A stretch of DNA of 64,000 nucleotides from JAEUHQ01 sp964538915 (GTDB lineage: Bacteria; Planctomycetota; UBA1135; UBA2386): positions 118,278 through 182,277 of the forward strand of contig CAZIFB010000004.1 in the NCBI GenBank assembly GCA_964538915.1, written 5' to 3'. The translations under genes and the position numbers were made by a program. Below the pieces are notes generated by a model. It was not told the DNA's origin, ran no database searches, and saw only the letters and a list, made by a program, of their open reading frames with translations. Positions 8,822-19,477 of this stretch are shown here, piece after piece. Numbering within the stretch: position 1 is the stretch's first letter; each line of letters begins with the position of its first letter.

Positions 8822-9064
8822 ATGAGCCAGCCCAAGATCGCGTCGAAGACGCCCTACGTGCTCGATGTCCAGCCGGGCAAGTACGCGTGGTGCGCATGCG
8901 GAGCGAGCAAGAAGCAGCCCTATTGCGACGGCTCGCACGCGGGCACTCCCTTCGTTCCGAAGATCGAGACGATCGACGTGGCGAAGAAGGTCGCGTGGTG
9001 CGGCTGCAAACACTCCTGCACGAAGCCGTTCTGCGACGGCTCTCACAACAAGCTCCCGAACTGA
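8822..9064 (+). CDS. double-CDGSH iron-sulfur protein
   Basis: An 80-residue cytoplasmic protein made of two CDGSH motifs: CACGASKKQPYCDGSH (about 25-40) and CGCKHSCTKPFCDGSH (about 60-75). Each supplies the C-x-C-x2-S/C-x3-P-x-C-D-G-S-H ligand set for one [2Fe-2S] cluster with a Cys3-His1 ligation. Paired CDGSH proteins of this size are known in bacteria and resemble MiNT-type proteins. They are linked to redox or iron-sulfur homeostasis. Its stop codon overlaps the left arm of the inverted repeat at 9061-9170. The partner lipoprotein gene ends 4 nt upstream. Confidence 0.93.
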   Translation: MSQPKIASKTPYVLDVQPGKYAWCACGASKKQPYCDGSHAGTPFVPKIETIDVAKKVAWCGCKHSCTKPFCDGSHNKLPN

Positions 9065-9170
9065 TGCCTTGCGTGGATCACGCCGATCCACCACGTTCGC
9101 CCAGCCGATCGCCTTGCGCGGAGCGGGGTGCAGGACGCGCCGGAAAGCGCGTATCCACGCAAAGCATCAG
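9061..9170. repeat. long imperfect inverted repeat, possible structured RNA or 3'-end element
   Basis: The arms at 9061-9078 and 9153-9170 pair over 18 positions with one C/A mismatch (7 bp, mismatch, 10 bp). The ~74-nt interior holds a smaller stem (TGGATC, ACGCC, GATCCA near 9074-9090) and another around CGCGCC-GGAAA-GCGCG near 9136-9151. The left arm starts in the stop codon of the CDGSH gene. A branched RNA or a long terminator stem is possible. There is no transposase or target duplication to make it a mobile element. Confidence 0.45.
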
Positions 9171-9224
9171 TCTGCGTCGGGCGGATTTTCGGCGGGAATG
9201 CGGGCCGTGGATGCCACTGCTCGC

Positions 9225-9608
9225 ATGGCCTCCTTCCTCCGCGCGACGCGCGCCGTCGCCACCCCCGTCGCGGCCCTCCTCATCGGCGCTGCGACCCCCG
9301 CCCAGGGCCCATGCCACCACCGCGGGTCACGGCCCGTGCCCGCCTCGGTCGAAGCGAGCCCGTTCCCGCTCGGCTGTCCCGCCGCCCCGACGTGGCCGTA
9401 CTGGCACCTGTTCACGCCGGCACACCGCGAACCGGCGGTCCACACCGGCTTCGATCCCGGCAGCGCCGAAGAGCGGAAGCGTGTGCTCGTGGCGTACCAG
9501 TGCACCGGACTGCTGCTCGTGCCCGTCGTCCCGGTGCACGTACGCGCGATGGGCTACGTGATCGACCAGCCCGAGATCGCGTGTTCTCCGGCGAGCCTCA
9601 GGCTCTGA
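9225..9608 (+). CDS. small secreted protein, unknown
   Basis: A 127-residue protein with a signal peptide (residues 1 to about 26, ending ATPAQG). The mature part has four Cys (GPCHHRG, LGCPAAP, YQCTG, IACSP) that could form two disulfides, plus Trp/Pro-rich segments (TWPYWHLFTP). I recognise no family. The start is uncertain: an in-frame ATG at 9198 would add nine residues. Its 3' end overlaps that of the convergent symporter gene by 11 bp. Confidence 0.6.
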   Translation: MASFLRATRAVATPVAALLIGAATPAQGPCHHRGSRPVPASVEASPFPLGCPAAPTWPYWHLFTPAHREPAVHTGFDPGSAEERKRVLVAYQCTGLLLVPVVPVHVRAMGYVIDQPEIACSPASLRL

Positions 9609-11058
9609 GCGAGTGGCCTTCCCGGCGCGTCAGCCACAGGCTGCACACGAGATCGCTGGTGACGTTCGGGATCGTTCGGGTCATGTCGACGAGGCGATCG
9701 ACTCCGAGGATCAGCGCGAGCATCTCGGGCGGGACCCCGACCTGCGTCAGCACGATCGCGAGCAGGGGCAACGATCCGCCGGGCACACCCGCGGCGCCGA
9801 TCGCGGTGAGCACGGCAAGTCCGACGACGGTCACCTGCTGACCGAGCGACAGCTCGATGCCGGCCGCCTGCGCGAGGAACAGCACCGAGACTCCCTCGAA
9901 CAGCGCGGTGCCGTTCATGTTCATCGTGGCGCCGAGCGGCATCACGAATCCGGCGACCTCCTTCGGCGCTCCGAACTCGTCGACTGCAGTGCGGATCGTC
10001 GTCGGCATCGTCGCATTCGACGACGACGTCGAGAACGCGGTCAGGATCAGCGTGCGGCAGCCGCGGTAGAAGCGGCCCGGCGACAAGCCGGCGAACACCC
10101 ACGCAAGACCGGTGATCACGACGACCTGGTACACGACGAGCCCGCCCATCGCGGTCGCGAAGTACCAGCCGACGAGCCGCATCACGTCGATGCCGAGTTT
10201 CGCCGTCGAGTGGAAGATGAGGCATGCCACGCCGAGCGGCGCCATGTGCATCGCCCACCCGAGCACCTTGACCGCCAGCTCGTAGATCGACTCGAGCACT
10301 TCTCGCAGTACGCGGGTCCGGTCGGGCGGGAAGCGCGTCGACGCGGCGCCGAGGATCAGCGCGAAGAAGATGAGGCCGAGCAGCTTCTTGTTGTCCGCCG
10401 CAGCGCCTACCACGTTGTCGGGCACGATCTCGACGAGCATCTCGATCCAGCTCTTCGTCTGCCCCTCGAGCGCCTTCTCCGTCTCGCGCAGGTAGGTCGC
10501 CTTCGCCGCCTTCAGGGTCGCAGGGTCGAGCGGACGCTCCGCCGGCAAGCCCGCAACGAGCCGCAGCACGTCGTCGGCCGACAACGACGCCGAGGCACCC
10601 TTGCCCTGGACGATCTTCTCCTGCGCCTGGCCGAGGTACTGCGCCTTCACGCGCTCCGCCGACGCCGGATCGATCTGCTTCGCGGGCTGGATCGTCGCGA
10701 CGAGGAAGATGCCGAGCGATGCCGCGAGCGCAGTGGTGCCGAGGAACCAGGCGAGCGTACGCGCCCCGAGGTTCCCGAGCTTCTGCACGCTGCCGAGCCC
10801 CGCGACGCCGAGGAAGAGCGAGCAGAACACCACCGGTACCACGACCATGAAGAGCAGCCGGAGGAACACGTCGCCGACCGGCTTCACGACCCGATCGGCC
10901 CACCACTCGATCCCCGCGTACGTCGCGGACTTCGGGGCGCCGAGTTCCGGCGCGTACAGGAGGTTCAGGGTCACGCCGAGCGCCGCGCCGAGCAGCAGGC
11001 CGAGCAGGATCTTCGTCGGCAGCGACAGTCCGCGTTCGCGAGGCGAGGCGTGTTCCAT
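9598..11058 (-). CDS. dicarboxylate/amino acid:cation (Na+ or H+) symporter, DAACS family
   Basis: A 486-residue inner-membrane carrier of the glutamate/C4-dicarboxylate family (GltP/DctA-like). The diagnostic motifs are present: the serine-rich hairpin TAFSTSSSNATMPTTI, the transport-domain signature GATMNMNGTALFEGV, the second hairpin AIGAAGVPGGSLPL and DRLVDMTRTIPNV near the C-terminus. Between early membrane segments there is a polar insert of about 90 residues (from about 130 to 220), so the protein is longer than the usual ~430. The substrate is probably glutamate, aspartate or a C4 acid but is not fixed by the sequence. The start at 11058 precedes a short cytoplasmic N-terminus. Confidence 0.93.
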   Translation of the reverse strand: MEHASPRERGLSLPTKILLGLLLGAALGVTLNLLYAPELGAPKSATYAGIEWWADRVVKPVGDVFLRLLFMVVVPVVFCSLFLGVAGLGSVQKLGNLGARTLAWFLGTTALAASLGIFLVATIQPAKQIDPASAERVKAQYLGQAQEKIVQGKGASASLSADDVLRLVAGLPAERPLDPATLKAAKATYLRETEKALEGQTKSWIEMLVEIVPDNVVGAAADNKKLLGLIFFALILGAASTRFPPDRTRVLREVLESIYELAVKVLGWAMHMAPLGVACLIFHSTAKLGIDVMRLVGWYFATAMGGLVVYQVVVITGLAWVFAGLSPGRFYRGCRTLILTAFSTSSSNATMPTTIRTAVDEFGAPKEVAGFVMPLGATMNMNGTALFEGVSVLFLAQAAGIELSLGQQVTVVGLAVLTAIGAAGVPGGSLPLLAIVLTQVGVPPEMLALILGVDRLVDMTRTIPNVTSDLVCSLWLTRREGHSLRA

Positions 11059-11213
11059 GGCGGGGCGCACGTTAGCGGCTGGCCCTCGCGTCGTCGCCAA
11101 CGGTTGCCCGACTGTCGTTCGATCGCGGGGAACGGATCTGCAGCGCAAAGAGGATCCCGCATGGGTCGGAACGAACGGGCCCGGATCGCCCGGGCTCGGG
11201 CCGAACGCTCGGA

Positions 11214-14200
11214 TCAGCGCACGCGCGCGAGGACGCGGCTCTGGCCGCCGCCTTCGGGCCTCACCTCGACGACCGCGCCGATGCGCTCCGCGATGCCGTC
11301 GACGTGCGAGATGACGCCGACCTGGCAGCCGGTCGCCTGCAGCGTGTCGAGTGCCCCCAACGCCGCTTCGAGATGCTGCGCGTCGAGAGTCCCGAAGCCC
11401 TCGTCGAGCAGGAGGGTCTCGACGCGCGTCTTCGGCGCAGCGAGCGTCGCCAGCGCGAGAGCCAGCGCGAGCGACACGAGGAACGACTCGCCGCCCGACA
11501 GGGTCTGCACCCCGCGCCGCGTGCCACCGAGGTCGAGGTCGACGACGACGAAGTCCATCTCGCCGGTCGTGTTCCGCTCGAGCCGGTAACGGCGCGCGAG
11601 GTCGGCTAGGCGCCGGTTCGCTTCGACGAGGAGCAGGTCCAGCGTGAGCCCCTGCGCAAACACGACGAATGCGTCGCCGGTGCTCGATCCGATCAGGTCG
11701 TCGATGGCCTGCCACGTCGCGAACCCGGCCTCCGCCTCCGCGAGTCGGGGTGCGATCTCACCGCGGTGACGCCGCACGTCGTCGTCCGCGCGGAGACGAA
11801 CCTGCACGTCGAGCAGCCGATCCTCCACCGCCTTGCGCGCGCGCCGGGCGTCCTCGTACGCCGCGTTCGCCTCCGCGGCGTCGAGCTCGGGGCGGCCGGC
11901 CGCTTCGTGCTTCTTGCGCTGCTCCATCCTCTCGCGCAGCACGACGCGTGCCTTCTCGACCGCAGTGGTGAGCGCCGCGAGTACCGATCCCTCCTCTTCG
12001 ATCGCTGCGCTGCCGAGCCGCATCGCGGCCGCCACTTCGTCGCCGCTGACCCCGGCTTCGGCACAGGCGTGGTCCAGACCGACCGCGGCTTCGTTCGCAC
12101 TGCGGGCGGCGCGCGCCGCGGCGACCTGCAGGTCGTCGCACTTGCGCCGCGCGCGCTCCAGCACGGCGTCGGCGTCGCGAACGCCCGCGTCGAGCCGGTG
12201 CAGTTCGCGCAGCTTGCCGGCGACGTCGCCAGCGAGGCGGTCCCACACCACCTGCCACTCTTCCACGCCCGCGAACGCCACCGCGAGTGCCTGCCGCTGC
12301 TGGGCGATCGTTGCATCGTTCTCGCGCGCACTCGAACGCGCTGCCGCCGCAGCCTCTGCCGCCCGCCGCTGCCGCATCGTCGCCTCGCGTTCCGCACGAC
12401 GCTCGGCCTCGACGTTCTGCGCAGCCTTCGCGAACGCACCGGCTGCGGCGTCGAACGCCGCGGCGAGTCCCGCGGCCCGTCGCTCGAGCTCGGCGATCGC
12501 CGCCTGTTCGCGCCCGATCTCGACCATCCGCTGCCGAACGATCGCGAGTCCCGCGGCCGGGTCGTCCGCCGCCGCGAGGAGGTCGTCGTGAGCCCGCGCT
12601 TCTGTGCTCCACGCCGCGAACGCCGAGTTGCGCGCCGCCGCCGCCGCATCGAGCGCGCGCCGTTCGGAAGCCAGCTGCCGATCCGCCGCCAGCAGCAGTG
12701 CGTCGTGTTCGAGCAGGCGTCGAGCCGCGTCGTCTGCGCCGTGCTGCGCGACTTCGACCCGGCGCTCCGCCGCCTTCGCCGCGTCACTGCCGTGTACCTC
12801 GTCGACGGCGTGCTCGCGCGATCCGCACAGCGGGCACGGCTCTCCGGCGACGAGGTCGGCGCGCAGCGCGGCGAGACCGGCCTCGGTGCGCAGACGGTCC
12901 GCGGCCTCGCGGGCGCCGCGCAACGCTTCGGCCGCGCCGCTCGATGCGTCGACGAGCGCCGACCGGGCAACGCGTCCGGCTTCGAGTGTCGCCGCCGACT
13001 CCACACAACGGCCCTCCGCCGCGGCGAACGCCCTCTCCGCCGCCGCCGCCGCGGTCGCGGCATCGTGCGCCCGCGCCGTCGCGTCACGCCATGCGTCGAG
13101 GTGCCGCCGTCGCGCCCCGACCGCCACGACCTCCGGAACCCCGCATGCCGCGCGGGCCGACTCCATCGCCGCGTGGGCCGAGTCGCGCGCCGCTTCGGCG
13201 GCAGCGAGGCGAACGGCGACCGTCTCGAGCGCCGCCGCCGTGCTGCGCTCGTCGGCGTCGCACGTCGCGACCCGGCCGGCGAATGCCGCAGCCTGGCGCA
13301 GGGTCGCGGCGTGTTCCCCGGCCATCGCTTCCCACTGGGGCAGTTCGTGCACGATGCGCGGCACGGTGTCGCCGCCGCCCACCGCCTGCCACGCCGCGAC
13401 GAATCTGCTGCGCGCTGCGCCCGCTTCGCGCGTCGCGTTCGCAGCCGCTTCGCTGGCGATCCGTGCCGACGCGGCGGCGGCGGCGCGTTCGCGCTCGGCC
13501 GCTACGACCAGGGACCGGTGCGCCACGAGCGCGGACGCCTTGGCCATCCGCTTGTGCAGACGACGACGCTCCGCGGCCCGCTCGTCTGCGGCCACGGCGG
13601 CCTGCAGGTCGACAGCGGCCCTCGACTCCTCTTCCTGCCGGACGAGCGCGGTGGTGTGCCACGCCACGTATCTCTGCGCGATCTCGACGCCGAGGGAGCA
13701 CGTGCTGCGGGACGTTTCGAGCGCGGCACGATCCGCTTCCAGCGCGGTGCGCGTGGCGTCGTCGAGCAGAGGCTGTGCGTCCAGCTGTCCACGCAGCAGC
13801 TCCACCTGCGCACCGGCCGCCTTGCGACGCTCGTGCGCGGCACGCGACAGGCGGCGGTAGACGTCGGCCCCGGTCAGCGTCTCGAGCAGCCGGGCGCGTT
13901 CGTCGGCCGGCGCGCGCAGGAACGCGGCGAAGTCGCCCTGTGCGAGCAGCACCGAACGGCAGAACTGGCCGAAGTCGAGGCCGAGCCGCGCCTCGATCGC
14001 CGCGAGCACCTCGGTCTTGCGGCCGCTCGCGACGGCGACGTTGCAATCGACGTTCGTGAGCGACATCTCCGTGTCCTGCACGCGGCCGTCGCGCTTGCGC
14101 CGCGCCCGGCGCACCGACCAGCGCGCGCGGTAGCGAACCCCGTCGCGGCCCGTGAAGTCGACTTCGGCGTGCGCTTCCGTGGCGTCGCGGCGCAGCAGCG

Positions 14201-14459
14201 TGCGCGGATCGTTGCTGCGCAGCCAGTCCTCGCGCGCGGCGACGTCGTCGCCGATCGGCATGCCGCCGCGGTTGGACAGTCGCGGAGTGCGGTCGAACAG
14301 GGCGAGGCACAACGCGTCGAGCAGCGTGCTCTTGCCGGCTCCGACGGGCCCCGTGATCGCGAACAGTCCGACCGCCGCGAGCGGCCCGGCGCCGAGTTCG
14401 ACCGCGAACGAACGCGCGAGGCTCGCGAGGTTCTGGCCGCGGATCGCGAGGATCCTCAC
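11214..14459 (-). CDS. sbcC: DNA double-strand break repair nuclease subunit SbcC (Rad50-like ATPase)
   Basis: A 1081-residue SMC-like ATPase. It has a Walker A GPVGAGKST at about 37-45, two long coiled-coil arms, and a zinc hook with CPLC near residue 541. Near the C-terminus are the ABC signature LSGGESFLVSLALA, Walker B TLLLDEGFGTLD and the switch ISHVD. With SbcD it forms the SbcCD (Mre11-Rad50) complex that cleaves hairpins and blocked DNA ends. The start is a GTG at 14459 whose last bases overlap the sbcD stop (GTGA), so translation is coupled. Coiled-coil length is near that of other SbcC proteins. Confidence 0.96.
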   Translation of the reverse strand: MRILAIRGQNLASLARSFAVELGAGPLAAVGLFAITGPVGAGKSTLLDALCLALFDRTPRLSNRGGMPIGDDVAAREDWLRSNDPRTLLRRDATEAHAEVDFTGRDGVRYRARWSVRRARRKRDGRVQDTEMSLTNVDCNVAVASGRKTEVLAAIEARLGLDFGQFCRSVLLAQGDFAAFLRAPADERARLLETLTGADVYRRLSRAAHERRKAAGAQVELLRGQLDAQPLLDDATRTALEADRAALETSRSTCSLGVEIAQRYVAWHTTALVRQEEESRAAVDLQAAVAADERAAERRRLHKRMAKASALVAHRSLVVAAERERAAAAASARIASEAAANATREAGAARSRFVAAWQAVGGGDTVPRIVHELPQWEAMAGEHAATLRQAAAFAGRVATCDADERSTAAALETVAVRLAAAEAARDSAHAAMESARAACGVPEVVAVGARRRHLDAWRDATARAHDAATAAAAAERAFAAAEGRCVESAATLEAGRVARSALVDASSGAAEALRGAREAADRLRTEAGLAALRADLVAGEPCPLCGSREHAVDEVHGSDAAKAAERRVEVAQHGADDAARRLLEHDALLLAADRQLASERRALDAAAAARNSAFAAWSTEARAHDDLLAAADDPAAGLAIVRQRMVEIGREQAAIAELERRAAGLAAAFDAAAGAFAKAAQNVEAERRAEREATMRQRRAAEAAAAARSSARENDATIAQQRQALAVAFAGVEEWQVVWDRLAGDVAGKLRELHRLDAGVRDADAVLERARRKCDDLQVAAARAARSANEAAVGLDHACAEAGVSGDEVAAAMRLGSAAIEEEGSVLAALTTAVEKARVVLRERMEQRKKHEAAGRPELDAAEANAAYEDARRARKAVEDRLLDVQVRLRADDDVRRHRGEIAPRLAEAEAGFATWQAIDDLIGSSTGDAFVVFAQGLTLDLLLVEANRRLADLARRYRLERNTTGEMDFVVVDLDLGGTRRGVQTLSGGESFLVSLALALALATLAAPKTRVETLLLDEGFGTLDAQHLEAALGALDTLQATGCQVGVISHVDGIAERIGAVVEVRPEGGGQSRVLARVR

Positions 14460-15775
14460 TGCGGGCCCCCGTGCTGCACTTCGTCGAGCAGGTCGCGGAA
14501 CGCCGCGAGCAGCGGCGCCGGAACGTCGCCCTCGTGGTCGCGGCGATAGCGCCGCACGAACACCTGCTCCGGCGTCAGCGACGCGAGTTCGGCGCCGCGC
14601 GGCGTCGGATCGTCGCCGCCGCCGGCGACGACGACCTCCACACGCACGAGCCGCGCGTCCTTCTCCGCGACGAGACGCGCGATGCGCTCGCCGATGCCCG
14701 GCGCCGGTTGCGGCAGGCGCACGGCGACCTCGAGCAGCGGCCGCAGTTCGTCGGGGCGATCCGGATCGCGCGGCGGCAGCTCCTGCACCGCCGCGAGCGC
14801 GGCGTCGGGCTCGAGTTCGCCACGTTCGGGAACACGGATCATCTGCACGAGGCGGGGAACACGCAGCGACCACACCTTCCCGAGCCGTTCACCGTCGAGG
14901 TCGGCGAAGACGACGTGGTGCGGATGCTCGCGCTCGGGCATCGACAGCGGGATCGGCGAGCCGCTGTAGCGCACGTTCTCACGCGCGGCGAGCGACTGCG
15001 GACGGTGCAGGTGGCCGAGCGCCACGTACGCACAGTCGTCGGGGAACAGGTCGATCGGCAGCGCGTGCTGGTTGCCGCCGAACACCTTGCGCTCGCTGAG
15101 CTCGCTCAGCGCGCCGCCGACGAGGTAACCGTGCGCCATCGCGACCAGCGCCTGCCCCGGCCGCCGCATGGCGCTCGCTGCGGCGAACACTTCGCCGTGC
15201 AGCGTGCGCATGCCGTCGATCAGCGGATCGGTGTCGCCGGCGCCGACCGGGTCGGCGGGCCGCGGCAGCACGTAGTCGGAGCGGTCGACTTCGCCGCCGC
15301 TCTCCGGTCGCGGCGGCACGAGCGCGAGCACGTCGCTGCTCCGCAGGAACGGGATCGCCGCGCACACCGCACGCACTTCGCCGGACGCGTCGCGCAGCGG
15401 CACGAGCAGGTCGTCGGTGCAGAGCCTGCCGTCCGCGCCGCGCACGAGTCCGCCGACGACGCGCACGTCGAACGCCGCAAGCAGATCGCGCGGTGCCTCG
15501 AGCCGCGCCGCGGAGTCGTGGTTGCCCGCGATCACGACGACCTGCAGCGACGGGCGTGCGCGCTTGCACTCACCCAGGAACTGGAACCACGCCCGCCACG
15601 CGTTCGCCGGCGGATTCGCGCTGTCGAACACGTCGCCCGCGATCAGCAGTGCATCGACGCGCCGCTCGACGACCGTGTCGACGAGCCAGCGCAGGAAGTG
15701 CGCGTGCTCCGCCTCGCGCGTGTGTTCACGCAGCGTGTGGCCGAGGTGCCAGTCGGCGGTGTGGAGGAGACGCAT
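14456..15775 (-). CDS. sbcD: SbcD exonuclease subunit (Mre11-like)
   Basis: A 439-residue metallophosphoesterase-fold nuclease. The five motifs appear in order: DWHLGH near residue 8, AGDVFDSANP, AGNHDS, a later MAHGY and LGHLHRPQ. These ligate two Mn ions in the Mre11/SbcD active site. The C-terminal part after about residue 300 is the SbcC-capping region. It is first in the sbcDC operon and overlaps sbcC by 4 nt. The start at 15775 gives the canonical MRLLHTADWHLG N-terminus; a longer upstream open frame lacks similarity to the family. Confidence 0.96.
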   Translation of the reverse strand: MRLLHTADWHLGHTLREHTREAEHAHFLRWLVDTVVERRVDALLIAGDVFDSANPPANAWRAWFQFLGECKRARPSLQVVVIAGNHDSAARLEAPRDLLAAFDVRVVGGLVRGADGRLCTDDLLVPLRDASGEVRAVCAAIPFLRSSDVLALVPPRPESGGEVDRSDYVLPRPADPVGAGDTDPLIDGMRTLHGEVFAAASAMRRPGQALVAMAHGYLVGGALSELSERKVFGGNQHALPIDLFPDDCAYVALGHLHRPQSLAARENVRYSGSPIPLSMPEREHPHHVVFADLDGERLGKVWSLRVPRLVQMIRVPERGELEPDAALAAVQELPPRDPDRPDELRPLLEVAVRLPQPAPGIGERIARLVAEKDARLVRVEVVVAGGGDDPTPRGAELASLTPEQVFVRRYRRDHEGDVPAPLLAAFRDLLDEVQHGGPQ

Positions 15776-15927
15776 GGTGCGAAACGACGCGGATGCCGGA
15801 CGACGGTAGCAGGGCCCGCGCCGGCACGGAGGAGTTCTTCGTGCATGAACCCGCACGATCCTCGGGGCGCGTAGACTCGGCGGGATTGGCCGGCGAAGCG
15901 ACCAGGTCTTCAGCCCGCCGCTCGAAC

Positions 15928-16353
<426 letters not shown>

Positions 16354-16360
16354 TCACGCC

Positions 16361-16693
16361 GTGACGACACCGACGGCACGCCTCGTGGTGACCCGGCCGC
16401 GCGCGATGTTCGGCCGCTGGCGGCGGCTCCGCGTCCTGGTCGACGGCGTGGAGCGCGCGAGCCTTCGCTGCGGCGAGACCGCGCGGCTGCTCGTCAGCAC
16501 CGGGCCGCACCGTGTGCAGATCGCGATGGACTGGTGCACGTCGCCACTGCTCGAGCTGGTTTGCACGGCGAACAGCACCGCAGAACTCGAGTGTCTGCAC
16601 CCCACCTGGTGGCGCGCTCCATCCCTCATGCGCCGCGAACCGCACCGGCTCTTCGGGCTGCGCGTCGTGCGCGGCGGCGCCGCGACGGCCTGA
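16361..16693 (+). CDS. small protein, possible PEGA-like beta domain
   Basis: A 110-residue protein from a GTG start at 16361. Its pattern LRVLVDGVERASLRCGETARLLVSTGPHRVQIAMDW, interrupted here for brevity, reads like a PEGA-type or carbohydrate-binding strand repeat: a strand, a Gly turn, a GETARL segment and a GPHRV strand. There is no signal peptide. It follows the DUF3052 gene by 8 nt, and its end lies next to the convergent antiporter gene. The assignment to a fold is tentative and no function is proposed. Confidence 0.55.
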   Translation: MTTPTARLVVTRPRAMFGRWRRLRVLVDGVERASLRCGETARLLVSTGPHRVQIAMDWCTSPLLELVCTANSTAELECLHPTWWRAPSLMRREPHRLFGLRVVRGGAATA

Positions 16694-16695
16694 GG

Positions 16696-17781
<1,086 letters not shown>

Positions 17782-17864
17782 GGAGTCGAGTCGCACAGTA
17801 GCGTCGCACCAGCCGCACAGAAGGACGCGGTGCGCACTCCCGCGGCCACCGCTACGTTGAGCCG

Positions 17865-18842
17865 GTGTCCCCGATCTGTTTCCTCACCGGCGCGAGCGGC
17901 TTCGTCGGCCGACATCTCGCTCCGCTGCTCTTGCGCACGCACCGCCTTCGTGTGCTCGTGCGCGACGATCGGGCCTTGCCGTGGCTCGCGGACCACGACC
18001 ACGAGCGGGTCGAGGGCCGTCTCGGCGACGACGACGCGTTGCGCCGCGGCGTCGCCGGTGCGGACGTCGTCGTGCACCTCGCGGCGCTCGTTTCGTTCCG
18101 CCCGCAGGACCGGGGCGCGATGTTCGCGACGAACGCCGACGCGACCGCCCGACTCGCCGCCGCGGCGTGCGACGCCGGCGTGCGCCGATTCCTGCACTGC
18201 TCGACGATCTCGGCCATCGCGTACCGAGATCGCCCGGAGGTCGTCGACGAGACCGCGCCGTTCAACTTCGGCCGGCTGCGGATCGGTTACTGCGACAGCA
18301 AGTTCGCGGCCGAGCGGCGCGTGCTCGACGAAGTGCAGCGCGGCCTCGACGCCGTGATCGTCAACCCGCCGTCGATGTACGGCCGCGGCGATCGCCGGAA
18401 GGGCGACGGGTCCCTGATCACCGCGCTGCTCGACGGCCGCATCGGGATGGCGCCGCCCGGCGGGATCAACGTCGCCGACGTGGCGAACGTCTGCGAGGGC
18501 ATCGTCGCGGCGATCCAGCGCGGCCGCACCGGCGAACGCTACGTGCTCGGCGGCGAGAACCTGACGGGCCGCCAGCTGCTCGAACGCGTCGCCGCGATCG
18601 CGCACGCACGAGCCCCGCGACGCGTGCTGGCGCCGGCGATCGTGCGTGCCGCGGCCGGCGCACTCGCGGCGAAGGAGCGCTGGTTCGGGTGCCGCGGCCC
18701 GCTCACGAGCGAGATCCTGCGCCTCGCGCCGCGCTTCCTCTGGTTCTCGTCGGCGAAGGCGGAGCGCGAACTCGGCTACCGCCCTCAACCGGTCGACGCC
18801 GGCATCGCCGCAGCGTGCGACGAACTGCGCGAACGGCACTGA
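17865..18842 (+). CDS. NAD-dependent epimerase/dehydratase (extended SDR)
   Basis: A 325-residue Rossmann-fold enzyme. The NAD-binding GASGFVG is at about residues 9-15, and the active-site pair appears as STIS followed by YCDSK (YxxxK). The later LGGENLTG motif is typical of sugar or hopanoid-associated dehydratases. The C-terminal substrate domain is helical. Extended SDRs of this sort act on nucleotide sugars, sterols or other hydroxy compounds; the substrate is not evident and no sugar-pathway gene is adjacent. It starts with GTG at 17865, divergent from the antiporter gene. Confidence 0.85.
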   Translation: MSPICFLTGASGFVGRHLAPLLLRTHRLRVLVRDDRALPWLADHDHERVEGRLGDDDALRRGVAGADVVVHLAALVSFRPQDRGAMFATNADATARLAAAACDAGVRRFLHCSTISAIAYRDRPEVVDETAPFNFGRLRIGYCDSKFAAERRVLDEVQRGLDAVIVNPPSMYGRGDRRKGDGSLITALLDGRIGMAPPGGINVADVANVCEGIVAAIQRGRTGERYVLGGENLTGRQLLERVAAIAHARAPRRVLAPAIVRAAAGALAAKERWFGCRGPLTSEILRLAPRFLWFSSAKAERELGYRPQPVDAGIAAACDELRERH

Positions 18843-18860
18843 CCGCCCGCGGATTCGCGC

Positions 18861-18880
18861 GAACGGGTGCAACCGTTCGT
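18861..18880 (+). terminator. short perfect hairpin after the epimerase gene
   Basis: CGAACGG at 18861-18867 pairs exactly with 18874-18880 across a 6-nt loop, 18 nt after the epimerase stop codon. The following bases are TCCTCG, not a T-run, so termination strength is uncertain. Confidence 0.38.
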
Positions 18881-18981
18881 CCTCGCCGAGCACATGGCTC
18901 CCGTGCGTCGATGCGCCGCGGGCCGTGCATCGCCGCCTCCGCTTCCGGCCCGCACGATCGGGATGACCCGAGGAGAGTCCG

Positions 18982-19407
18982 ATGGATCACCGAGCTTCCG
19001 TACTCAGCTTCCTGCTCTGCATCGCGCCCGCCGCGGCGCAGGACGACTGCCCGATGCAGACGACCCAGCACGTGAACGAGAACGTGACGTACGGCCCGCC
19101 TCAGACCTGCGGCGGCTTCACCTACACGTTCGGCAACCTGCAGCTGTCGACGCTGCGGGACGCGTGCCCGCTGTTCGTCGTCTACACGCCGCCGCACGAT
19201 CTCGCCGTGCCGTCGCCGAACCGCACGATGGTCGACGTGGCCGCCCAGATGCCGATCACGAAGGTGACGTTCCGGTGCGTGACGGAGTGGCTCCTGGTCC
19301 TGCCGATCGGGTCGACGTGCATCGCGGACCGGACGTTCGTCGTCGGGCAGGTGCCGCAGCTGGTGACGCGTCCGTGTCCGCCGGTCGCGCCATCCGCGCG
19401 CCCGTGA
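18982..19407 (+). CDS. small secreted protein, unknown
   Basis: A 141-residue protein with a signal peptide ending AAAQ (about residue 20). The mature region holds six Cys (DDCPM, QTCGG, DACPL, FRCVT, STCIA, RPCPP), an even number that suggests three disulfides and export. It is beta-rich and shows no motif that I recognise. A good GAGGAGAG ribosome-binding site lies about 6 nt before the ATG. A strong hairpin at 19437-19459 separates it from the next gene. Confidence 0.7.
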   Translation: MDHRASVLSFLLCIAPAAAQDDCPMQTTQHVNENVTYGPPQTCGGFTYTFGNLQLSTLRDACPLFVVYTPPHDLAVPSPNRTMVDVAAQMPITKVTFRCVTEWLLVLPIGSTCIADRTFVVGQVPQLVTRPCPPVAPSARP

Positions 19408-19436
19408 TGCCCCCGCACGGCCACAGGTAGTTGAGT

Positions 19437-19459
19437 CCGCGGCGCAGTGCGCGCCGCGG
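19437..19459 (+). terminator. strong perfect hairpin between two genes
   Basis: CCGCGGCGC and its exact complement (9 bp) enclose the loop AGTGC. It lies 30 nt after the stop of the small secreted protein and 19 nt before the ATG of the next gene. Without a T-run it may be a terminator or part of the leader of the downstream gene. Confidence 0.42.
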
Positions 19460-19477
19460 CGCCACCGCCGGAGGAAC

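Noticed and set aside
9061..9170. Inverted repeat as a miniature transposon
   Set aside because: No flanking target duplication, no second copy and no transposase in the window.
11170..11200. GC-rich stem downstream of sbcC as a terminator
   Set aside because: Only a 6-bp stem with a 5-nt loop and no T-run; too weak to list among the better hairpins.
11766..14549. A 927-codon plus-strand frame opposite sbcC
   Set aside because: Composition is Arg-rich without any known motif, while the minus strand holds Walker A, zinc hook, signature and Walker B of SbcC.
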